NCBI GenBank assembly: GCA_036925085.1
Contig: JAUPFP010000006.1
Span: 9,105,461-9,169,460, forward strand
Length of the DNA stretch: 64,000 bases
Reading direction: 5' to 3'
Source of the DNA: Brachycybe producta
Lineage: Eukaryota; Arthropoda; Diplopoda; Playtdesmida; Andrognathidae
Both the position numbers and the translations under genes were made by a program. The notes beneath the pieces were generated by a model. It was not told where the DNA came from, made no database searches, and worked only from the letters and a program-made list of their open reading frames with translations. Positions 53,846 through 64,000 of this stretch are shown piece by piece (positions within the stretch are counted from its first letter, which is position 1; the number at the start of each line of letters is the position of its first letter).

Positions 53846-53849
53846 TTAA

Positions 53850-54270
53850 GATAAATAGTATGAAAATGTTAAGCAAAGTTGCATGTGCTGCCATGAAACA
53901 TGCTCCATCTGGTGGTTACAAAGCTGATCAAATGGCTCTAGCAGCAACCAAAATGGCAATTTGCAACATCACCAAAATATTTCAGAACCTTAAGAACACA
54001 CCCAATTTTTCTTAAAGCTTAAAGATGTCCCTGAAGAATAGAAAAGCAGTTGGCAAATTTACCTTTTTTGAAGTCAATGACTTTTAACATGGGGTCAAGC
54101 AAAATTAGCATCATTCAAAAGGGTAATAAAACAAAAATTCCACTGAATATTGCAACTAAAAGATGTTAATACCTGGCCACACCCATTTAAGAAGCGATTG
54201 CAACTTTAATTATTCTTGAAAACATAAGTTTGTAGAGATATTTGTAGTTAGAATCGAGACCATGTTCTTA
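53850..54270. other. Non-coding stretch
   Basis: A 62-residue chance frame at 53827-54015 starts inside the preceding element. It has no recognisable features. Confidence 0.4.
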
Positions 54271-54272
54271 GG

Positions 54273-54546
54273 CTTGGTTTATACTTTCTTGCTAAGCAGC
54301 AAATCAGCCTGCGAAGCTTCAAAATGACGTCAGAGCTTTAGGTTTTTGCCTTCGAAAGAGTATGAAGCTATAGCTTTATGGGTAGGTTAATACTTGCAAG
54401 CTTTGAAGCGGGACTGGCTCACTACAGCTACCAGGCTCACTACAACTACCAAAAAATATAGGCCTTTTTATTTATCAATACATTTAGTTTAGATTTTGAA
54501 GCTTCGCATACTGCTTTGCTGCTTAGCAAGGGAGCATAAACCAACC
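54273..54546. mobile_element. MITE with TIR cttggtttatac
   Basis: The left part cttggtttatactttcttgc, with taagcagcaaa, is inverted at the right (tttgctgcttagcaagg ... gcataaaccaacc). It contains two units of the 18-bp ctcactacagctaccagg repeat also found at 22905-22992, and a tgacgtca site. Confidence 0.65.
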
Positions 54547-54549
54547 ATT

Positions 54550-55630
54550 TGAAACACATACAACTTCATTTAACATTGCGTCTATGATGTCATACAGCAT
54601 GTGCACGCAGGAGTGTCTAGGCTCTTCTTATGTGAATCAATTGCTTTTTTTTAAAAAAAGAAAAAGTCTGACCCATTCTACTCTAGAAGTAATAGTGTTT
54701 TGGCGACAACACCAAAGTACCTCTTTTACAACTTATAGTGGATAAGATTGTGTGTTTGTCAGAACAAGATTGCTGATGAATTGATTCCCATTGTTAGTGA
54801 TACAAGAGTGAAAGGCAAAATAAAGAGATAAGCCCTTAGAAGAAGAAAAAAAAAAGGGAGTCCCATTCCCTACTTTACCCACCAACACATTTTCTATCAT
54901 CTTCATCATCATCATCATTATCACAGCAAGAGTGGCCAACAAATAATCTCATGAGCCCTCTCCTCTTTACTTTTACTCTAAAGCATAGAAATCATTACCG
55001 AGGGATAAAAAAAGTTTCCTTTTTCAATTTTCCTTTTTTTTTATTTCTTCCAATAGAATGAGAACAAAAAAAATGTCGTGAAAATTGAATTATGCAACCC
55101 AAATGCCTGAAAAAGTCTCAGGAGGACTCATATGACCATAGTTACTGTCCTTAAAAAAAGTTCAAAAAGTTCATCAATTCAAACTAGAAAAACTAGAAGA
55201 AACAAAAATCAAGTCAAAAATAAAAGAACGTTGGGGGGGGGGGGGGGGGGGGGGTTCGAAAAAACAGCCAAAAAATCTAAAAAGTATTGAAATGCTATGA
55301 AAAGGTGTCTCACAACTTGCTCTAGAATTTCCCCACAGGTTTTCAATGTTCTAGATTCAACAAAGTCGAAAACCTGACAAAATGCAAAAAAAAAAAAAAA
55401 GTCAAGTGAATTAAAATATTTTTGAACTTTTTTTTTGTTGAAAAACGGCTATGATGGAGAAACGCTTTGAAAATGCCCTGAAATTCCTCACTAGGGGCCC
55501 TAGGATTCCTAAAAGACTTAAATTACATAAAGTTATCAAACTTATGAAAACGCAACAAAAAATTGTGGCGGACTTTGCTTTTTTTTTTTGAAAAAAAAAA
55601 AAACAGCCAAAAATTGAAAAGTATTTCAAT
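54550..55630. other. Non-coding stretch with a 22-G run
   Basis: (CAT)n at 54902-54920, G22 at 55233-55254 and several A-runs. The phrase aaaacagccaaaaa...aaaagtattt occurs twice (about 55263 and 55600), a local duplication. No gene seen. Confidence 0.5.
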
Positions 55631-55631
55631 A

Positions 55632-55830
55632 TAGTGGGGTAACCCATCATAAATGACGTAGGTAACCCGTCATGTACAACGGGACATTCTAGTTTAACTA
55701 TTTTATTCAAATACTCAAGGTCATTCAATGAAGGACGTTTCCTTCTCCCCCCAAAAGCCCTCACGTGTGTTGGCTTAAAGGTTTCTGTCGTTGTTCGTAT
55801 ATCTATATATAATTTAAAGCAGTTATTAAG
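55632..55830 (-). mobile_element. Helitron-like element, copy without LTR (empty site)
   Basis: tagtggggtaacccatcata begins the copy and the CTAG terminus is diverged. It aligns with 49173-49283 plus 50116-50200 and carries the uninterrupted LTR target at 55734-55752. The far end is not defined. Confidence 0.6.
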
Positions 55831-55849
55831 TTTAAACGACTTTCAAACA

Positions 55850-56117
55850 CTGATTAATATACAAAAAGACAAACTTGAATGTATTTTAGAAACTAGAAGA
55901 GTAGCTCAATCATTTAAGGATGTTTTCATGTTGAGTATTTTTCAAAATAAGCGTTTTATGGGAGTTTGAAAGTTTAAAAAGTTTATTTTGAAAGATATTA
56001 ACATAAAAATAACCTAAGTGATTTATCTCCTTCTAGTTTCTAAAACACTTTGAAGTTTCTCTTCATTTTGCTCCCGAAATACAGAAATAATCAAGTTAGA
56101 AAACCAGCTGTTCTTAA
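55850..56117. repeat. CTAGAAG fold-back repeat, both arms
   Basis: The left arm is ttttagaaactagaagagta. The right arm is ctccttctagtttctaaaac and ends agaaaaccagctgttc at the TTAA of the next element. Confidence 0.6.
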
Positions 56118-57016
56118 GAGCCTAGATCCACGTCCATCTTGTTGTTTTGAGCAGACGACAACGAGACAAATGAGTGTTCTTATATGGTGTTACTAAAACT
56201 GCAAGAAATCGCCTCACAATCGCTCAATTAAAATACAGTAAAGCGCAAAATGCAATAAAAAGTATTGTTCTTCACGAGCTCGATTTATATAATTTTTGAT
56301 AAGGTCCTTCTATTTTTAAACAAGGTTCAAAGTCGTTCGTTTTTTTAACCCCATGTTAAATCCCATTGGATCAAAAACCGTCCCAAAAACATATGAAAAA
56401 CTCTCGTTAAAAACGATTTAGAACAATAACAAAATAATTACCACACACTTTCATGTATTGGCTTCACGATGTTTCCTTTTTATAAATTTTGAAAAGGTTC
56501 TTCTATTTTTAATAACGTTTAAAATCGTACGTTTTTAAACTCCATGTTAAGTCCCAAAGGACTAAAACACCATCCAACAAAAGTTAAGAGAACTCTTATT
56601 AAAAATGATTTAGAGCAATCAGAAAAATTAGCACGTACTTACACGTGTTTATTGCCTTCAGGATTATTCCTTTTTCTAAATTTTAAAAGGGCTTTCTATT
56701 TTTAAATAACATTTAAAATCTTACGTTTTTTTAATTCCATGTTAATTCCCATAGGACCAAAAAACCGTCATCCAAACATTTGAAGAACTCCCATTAAAAC
56801 GACTTAGAACAATCACACAAAAATTAGCACGTACATTAATCTATTGGCTTCACCATGTTTTCTTTTTATAAGATAAGCACGCGAAATTATTTTTCTATTA
56901 ATTATTATGTGACTTAGAACCGGGAGAAAAAAACGTTAAAAAACCGTTTTTCAATCAACAACGATCGCAGCGCCTACATTCGGAGAAATTTTGAAATAAA
57001 CGATATATCTAGGCTC
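56118..57016. mobile_element. TTAA-flanked DNA transposon, copy 3 (899 bp, longest)
   Basis: GAGCCTAGATCCACG on the left and ATATCTAGGCTC on the right, with TTAA at 56114-56117 and 57017-57020. The interior is built of three or four diverged repeats of a block of about 180-200 bp (each with ttgaaaaggtccttctattt then aaatcgtacgttttt-like sequence, ccatgttaaatcccattgg and cacgatgtttcctttttata). Length differences between copies reflect the number of blocks. No transposase. Confidence 0.8.
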
Positions 57017-57020
57017 TTAA

Positions 57021-57540
57021 ACAATTTTAACAGGTATAAACGCAACATTGCTCCAATGAACTTTATTTACGGCTTTAATTAACCCATTTTTTTCATTAGC
57101 CAGTGTTTTCTCTCAATTTTTCGAAAGAAAAACGCAATTTTCTAAAAATTTATGAGTCAAGTAGGGATTTTCTTTTTCTTTTCAAAATGTAATCCAATTC
57201 ATAAGAAAAATAATTCAGAAAATTGGCAATGAAAAGCAAAATTTGGCATCACATGTTTTTTTTTTTTTTTTTCATAACAGAAAAAGACCTTCTGATTCCA
57301 TCAACAAATTTTTCAGACATCCAATTATTTCTTATTGCTCCTTCAAGAGCAGTGAAAATATGTGAATTTCTTTCTTATCTTATCTTATATTTTGGAATAT
57401 GAAGAAAATAATAAAAGTAAAAAAGATTCTCAAGATTTTCTTCAAGTCTATCTTAACGGCATTTTAATATAATCCACGCCAAAGAAGTAGAAGAAGAGAC
57501 TTTTAAGAAAAGATGGTGAAGGAATGGGAGAGAGTAGTAT
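57021..57540. other. Non-coding stretch
   Basis: AT-rich with a T16 run at 57257. Nothing recognised. Confidence 0.4.
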
Positions 57541-57542
57541 GA

Positions 57543-57752
57543 ACAGGCAATTAGAAATGGGGATGAACAAAAGTTGGCTCCGCCCTTTTTATGACGAATG
57601 GCAACTTCTAATTGGTTGGTTATGTAGTCGGACGTCACATGCTCCGCCCTTTTGTCAACGTCGAACCACACAACAAACCAATTAGAAGTTGCCGTTCGTC
57701 ATAAAAAAGGGGCGGAGCCAACTTCTGTTTGTCCCGATTTCTAATTGCCTGT
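57543..57752. mobile_element. Palindromic ACAGGCA MITE, copy 9
   Basis: Complete (acaggcaattagaaatgggg ... tttctaattgcctgt) with a cggacgtcacatgctccgcc centre. No clear duplication is visible. Confidence 0.8.
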
Positions 57753-57764
57753 GTTTGCCGCCCT

Positions 57765-57880
57765 TCCCTTACGAAAAATGCAACACAGTACGCAGTATCT
57801 GTGGTACAATCAGGATTCTAGTCTGAGATGAGGCCATTCGATATTATCGATATCCAGTGATTAAAATGGTTTATAGAATT
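57765..57880. repeat. Inverted fragment of the hAT terminal region
   Basis: acgaaaaatgcaacacagta and cgatattatcgatatccagt are the reverse complement of sequence near 11505-11600 inside the right end of the hAT element. A partial relative. Confidence 0.55.
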
Positions 57881-58226
57881 TTATATTAATTTTTACTAAA
57901 TTGTCTATGTTTTCCAGTTTAAAAAAAGAATGCTGTATAGGGGAAAACCGCCCCCTATCTACACTACTGGGGGATTAACAAAAAAAAGTGTTAGGTGTTA
58001 AGGAAAATATGTTAAGCACTTGCTTTTACTTAAAAATCATTCAGAAAAACGACCATCAGTGTTAACAAAGGTGCAATTATTAAATTTTTTTGTTCAGAAT
58101 TCCTTTTTTTCTTCTGTCTGTCTATATGTTACTGTCAATCTGCGTAATCAGTCAATCTGCAGATTGCTTCTTAGGCAATCTGCAAAACAACCAACCTGCT
58201 AGTGAATCTGCAAAATTCAACACTAA
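57881..58226. other. Non-coding stretch up to the gap
   Basis: Contains cagtcaatctgcagattgct and caatctgcaaaa repeats; otherwise featureless. Confidence 0.4.
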
Positions 58227-58326
58227 NNNNNNNNNNNNNNNNNNNNNNNNNNNNNNNNNNNNNNNNNNNNNNNNNNNNNNNNNNNNNNNNNNNNNNNNNN
58301 NNNNNNNNNNNNNNNNNNNNNNNNNN
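58227..58326. other. Assembly gap of 100 N
   Basis: Exactly 100 N, the usual placeholder for a gap of unknown length. Translations across it are meaningless. Confidence 0.99.
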
Positions 58327-58464
58327 TAATTTGCGAGAAAACGGCAAAAAAACTTACCTGTGCAGCCATTTTTCTATAGAGTTCTATGTTAAAGTTTCGT
58401 CTGCTAACTTCTTAGGGGGCCATCTTTTGGCCTACTGCCACGAGAGGCGCTAATTGGACTTATG

Positions 58465-59345
58465 GTTCAACTTCTGATAGACTTTTCAAGTAAATTTTCT
58501 GACAAACAACCATTCAGGCCGTTTGCCGGAAATGACATATGTAACATTCACCGAATTCCCGGTTTCATGACTTCCGGTTTATGAACTTCCTGTTAGTTGA
58601 TCACAATATGGACACAAACCAAGGGGCAGACATTGAACAGAAAATCATGTACGATTTTTATTAAGATTCACAGCAGATCTCGTGTGAATGGGGAAAGACA
58701 TTTTACTTTTTAGCTGCATTTTACTTGGATATCCAGAATAGAATTGAAATTTTTAAAATTCAGTAAAACGCGGATTAAAAGTTAAAATGGCTTCCGGAAA
58801 ATGCCGTACGAAATTCACCCGAATTTGTCGGCCCCTTGACATAAACGAAGTTTTGAAAACTTGATTGGGAACTAGCTTGTAATAGTGTTATATAGAAGTT
58901 TATCACAAAGTTCTAGTTGCAACTCACATTGCATTGCAAGTTGAATTACTATTATGATTACAAACTACAATTAGTACTCTGCTAGCAGCCAAATAGGCCT
59001 ATGGCAAAGGGACATAAAAGTCCACATGCAGCATTAAGCATTGTCGAGCACATATATAAAACAAAACAAAATGAATATACAATTGTCAATCCCACAAAAC
59101 AAAATTATCCCCATTCACCACTTCATCAGTAAGAGAGAGTTCCATTGTCTTATATAACTCTCCGAGAGAAAGAAAAAAAAGAACAATAATATGAATCTCT
59201 CCTAGCAAAAATTTCCCTAATTTTCCTAGAGTGGTCAGCCCTGCCCATGCATAGTGCTTTATGAATATCACTGGAATGTGGTTTAGGACAATCACCACGT
59301 GTAATTCTTCCAATTGCATTGGAGGTTGCTAGTGTAATACCGGCT
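58465..59345. mobile_element. Harbinger-like MITE, copy 4, inverted, with a LINE insertion
   Basis: Reverse-complement matches to copies 1 and 3 include cgaattcccggtttcatgac, gtcggccccttgacataaac and the terminus ttgctagtgtaataccggct. The outer end toward the gap is missing or unresolved. A LINE 3' fragment interrupts it close to the right end. Confidence 0.7.
58958..59310 (-). pseudogene. LINE 3' end fragment (CR1/Jockey-like) inside a MITE
   Basis: Inverted copy of 21439-21738. On the minus strand a stretch ends in EVVNGDNFVLWD. The host MITE reads gcaagttgaatt before it and caattgcattggaggttgc after it, so AATT is probably the target duplication. It is strongly 5'-truncated. Confidence 0.6.
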
Positions 59346-59349
59346 TAAC

Positions 59350-60385
59350 ACTAGCAATCTGCAATGTATTCAATTGAAACATATTGCAATGATTTATGCT
59401 GTAAATAAATATTGCCAATGTGATGCAGCATTATTTTTTGCGGGGGGGGGGGGGGGGGGGGGGGGAATACCGATTTTCAAAAATAAGACACTAATTAAGT
59501 TAATGTTTTTTTTTCATTTTCTTTTGTATTTCTAGGTAAGACCATTGGGTTTCATACAACTCTTAATTAGAAACATAAAAATGAACTATAGGCCTACTTA
59601 TTAAAGCTATTAACAAAAAGAAGCAGCTATTCAAAAGGTTTGTGTGATTTAATCTTTCTTAACATAACAAGGAAAATGTTTTCTTCTTCTTCTTCTTTAG
59701 TTGTTGTTGTTTTCTTGTAATTTCTTCAATTGAAAAAAAACCCTTCTAAGTTCTTACTTTGAAAAGAAATGCTTAAAACAAGCAAATTGAATAATATTTT
59801 CTTATTCTCTTCTACATATAAGTGATGGAGGGGGAGGGTGAGACAGGGTGGTGGAATGGTTGCAATACATTATATAAAATATAAAACCCGTTTTTGTTCT
59901 TCTTTTGATTTTTCTCTGAAAAATATTCCGAAATTGAATATTATTAGATTATTTTTTTTTACACATGAGAAAAAAGTGTGCACTTAAAAAGAGACGATTT
60001 GACGTGAAACCTGCATTTAACATGTCAAAATTCGACTCCCCCCTAACTCATCCCCATTTTTTCGGGAGGGGGAGAGGGGGGGGAGTTGCAAAATCATCCT
60101 CAGAAGAAAAAAAAATATAAAATAAATGCATTTAAGAAAAGAATATGTTATTTCAAAGAAAGATAGCAACAAATTAAGACCTAAGGGCACAATGTATTTT
60201 TTTTTTTTTTCATTCTTCTCCTTATTATTATTATTATTGCATTTTCTTCTCTGTTCCATTTTTTTTTGTCTTCATTATTTTTAATACGATTACCATGATG
60301 AATTTGTAACATTTGGTTCAAAATCTGACTAGACCAACTTTTAATTGAAGTGTGCCCAATTTGATACATTGGTTGGGGTTCACTA
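59350..60385. other. Non-coding stretch with a G24 run
   Basis: G-run at 59442-59465, (TTC)n near 59680-59698 and G/T homopolymers. Small Lys/Asn-rich frames are artefacts. Confidence 0.5.
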
Positions 60386-60386
60386 C

Positions 60387-60595
60387 ACAAGCATTTAGAA
60401 ATCGGGACGAACAGAAGTTGGCTCCGCCCTTTTTATGACGACCGGCAAAACTTCTAATTGGTTTGTTGTGTGGTTCGACGTTGAAAAAGGGCGGAGCATG
60501 TGACGTCAGACTACATAACCAACCAATTAGAAGTTGCCGGTCGTCATAAAAAGGGCCGGACCAAATTGTGTTCGTTCCGATTTCTAATTACCTGT
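60387..60595. mobile_element. Palindromic ACAGGCA MITE, copy 10
   Basis: From acaagcatttagaaatcggg to tttctaattacctgt, with a perfect TGACGTCA centre. Ends are slightly diverged. Confidence 0.8.
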
Positions 60596-60599
60596 CCAG

Positions 60600-62449
<1,850 letters not shown>

Positions 62450-62454
62450 TACTT

Positions 62455-62687
62455 TTAACAAAAACCTGAAGTGCTTGACAGGAGAGTAGGCAGCGAAGAG
62501 TTTGTGGTCGTATGCAGACCAGAAAAGTTGACTTGCACTGAGTTTCCGTGAGAAGAAAGCGAGAGGTTGCTAGTCACCCTCCACAAGTTGCTGGACACTG
62601 GTACCGATGGCGAAATTAGAGGCAGCGACCAATCAATGACATTCTGCTATCTAATCTGTTATCAAGCACTTCAGGTTTATGTTAAAA
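62455..62687. mobile_element. MITE with TIR aacctgaagtgcttga
   Basis: Left ttaacaaaaacctgaagtgc and right gcacttcaggtttatgttaa are inverted. The interior is less AT-rich than the surroundings, and no duplication could be fixed. Confidence 0.65.
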
Positions 62688-62689
62688 GC

Positions 62690-63021
62690 AAAATGAATTA
62701 GATACTTTTTGCCACAGTGGGTGTTGATGTCTACTTTGAGTTTCCAAATGCATGCTCTGAACTGTGGGGTTTCATGCTGTGAGTAAGTCGATGGCTTTCA
62801 GCTGTGTGTCGCAAACGGCCACACAGCTCCAATCTGTCTTTGACAGATATTTTTCTGTGTGCCGTGTTTTAACTCACTCACATCGAAATTTAAATGCAAG
62901 GCTAAATAAAACATGTATACAATTTTTGTCTGAGCTGTGGTCTTGTGACACAGCAAAAAGCAGACACTTAAAGCACACAGGTCATAGCAGAAGAAAAAAA
63001 AACAGCTTGGCTGGTGAATAT
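62690..63021. other. Non-coding stretch
   Basis: A 158-residue frame starts at 62764 and runs on into the solo LTR at 63022; its composition shows no domain. I treat it as a chance frame. Confidence 0.45.
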
Positions 63022-63928
63022 TGTGACGAGGCTGGCCCGTTAGCACCACCATTTTGTGATGGTGCTGGCTCTGAACCAGCCCCTTGTTTAACTGCACGCA
63101 ACATACTGATAGTTCAGGTGACTTTTACCAATCCAAAAAAAGACTTCTCTGTTTTAGCCAGGGCCGAACGTGGCCCTATTCACTTCTGGAGTTGGAACAC
63201 ACTCAGTCTTGACTCGGGAATCTTTGGTATAGATGCATAACAGGCTCGACGATCCTGGTCCTCTTTAGCCTGGGTCTGAAGGTGCCAATCATATGGACTC
63301 AGAAAGTTACTGAGGGCCTCTGTTGGTGTTGAAACTGCTGGCTAGTCTCTTCCTTGGCTATTTTCACTGTTTGAAAATAAACTCACACAACACTTTTATG
63401 AGGGATAAAAGTTCTCTTTATATATAACAATTTTGTACTATTACATGGTTATAATCGTATAAATTGAAGATACAATTTTCTACAAAAAACACTTGAATAT
63501 GACATTCACTCTAAGTTCACTAAGTCAGTTCAAAACTACTCTCTGAAACTCCCTTTGACTTTACTCTATTCGAAATGATCTATTATAAACCTCTAATGGA
63601 ACTCTCTCCTTGAACTGTCCATTCAAAAATTGTCCTTAAACATTTGGCACGGCACTTTCGTTCTGTCTCTAGGGAGGGGCAACTGTCCCCTCAGGGCTCA
63701 ATGACAGGTCAACTGAGCAAATCATTGCCTTGGGCTGAGAATATTACCTTTTAAGGAAAGGCAATTTTGGGACTCTTCCCAGTTTCTGACTGTTCATCTT
63801 GGTTCCACAAATTATCTTGGAATTTGAGCCACCCAAGTCTCTGGACATCTGTGCTCAATGGAGTGCCATCCTGACATAAGGAAATTTCTATGGGGTGTTC
63901 CACAAGTATGCTGATACAGGATGTCACA
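63022..63928 (-). mobile_element. Solo LTR, family 2, second copy (907 bp)
   Basis: The plus strand reads TGTGACGAGGCTGGC at the left and ACAGGATGTCACA at the right, i.e. the reverse complement of the LTR at 49284-50115 at both ends. Shared interior words include gggaggggcaactgtcccct and attaccttttaaggaaagg. ATAT lies at 63018-63021 and 63929-63932, a 4-bp duplication. On its own strand a TATA-type motif (tatataaagaga near 63424) and AATAAA-like sites are present. Confidence 0.8.
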
Positions 63929-63932
63929 ATAT

Positions 63933-64000
63933 ACATATAACAGCACCTTCTAGTGGGGGTTCTTTGGAACATGCGAATATAGATGTGCAATCGGCCTTCA
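63933..64000. other. Right edge of window
   Basis: Short non-coding flank of the solo LTR; nothing recognised. Confidence 0.4.

Noticed and set aside
58090-58453. Frames running across the N block
   Set aside because: Translation through a gap is not sequence.
62764-63240. 158-residue plus-strand frame
   Set aside because: Runs from unannotated DNA into the solo LTR; no domain features and overlaps an open minus-strand frame.

Overview
The window reads as AT-rich animal nuclear DNA made almost entirely of transposable elements and simple repeats. I found no convincing host protein-coding gene. It looks like intergenic or intronic DNA of an invertebrate metazoan. The reasons are the mix of hAT-, Harbinger- and TTAA-type short DNA transposons, Helitron ends, RTE and CR1/Jockey-type LINE fragments, a Ty3/gypsy-like LTR element with an Ala-tRNA-like primer site, very long (CT)n tracts and homopolymer C/G runs. 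I cannot name the species; a marine lophotrochozoan is only a guess.

The main object is an LTR element at 26450-36704, reading on the minus strand. It has two 687-bp LTRs that are almost identical, a 4-bp target duplication TGCT, a primer-binding site, a purine-rich tract, a 793-residue Gag-protease frame (31213-33594) and a second 725-residue frame (27539-29716). The second frame sits where pol would be, but it resembles no reverse transcriptase, RNase H or integrase that I recognise. The element looks whole, very young and non-autonomous: a Gag-protease element carrying an orphan protein. It is GC-rich compared with its surroundings. A solo LTR of the same family, with its own 4-bp duplication, lies at 4424-4971. 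A second LTR family is present as two solo LTRs (49284-50115 and 63022-63928). A third LTR-like insertion lies at about 53027-53775.

The rest is nested DNA transposons. 1-2340: TTAA element, fold-back repeats and a hAT element carrying a transposase remnant split by a short palindromic MITE. 3404-4055, 13541-13988, 45569-46642 and 58465-59345: one Harbinger-like MITE family with TTA/TAA duplications. 9665-11655: a hAT element with a perfect 8-bp duplication, enclosing a Helitron-like element that carries two converging minisatellites. 15188-16251: an RTE-type LINE fragment inside another MITE. 25040-26340: a CR1/Jockey-like LINE fragment split by a hAT MITE. 42249-42738: a hAT MITE with a perfect 8-bp duplication. 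A CRE/GC-box/CCAAT-bearing palindromic MITE occurs about ten times, and a CTAGAAG fold-back repeat at least ten times. A 100-N assembly gap lies at 58227-58326.

Because many elements are inserted into copies of other elements that also occur intact in the window, several insertions can be checked against an in-window empty site. This gives a relative order of events. The CTAGAAG fold-backs, Helitrons and Harbinger MITEs are older hosts. The TTAA elements, solo LTRs, nested Harbinger MITE, RTE copy and above all the gag-pro/orphan element are younger.
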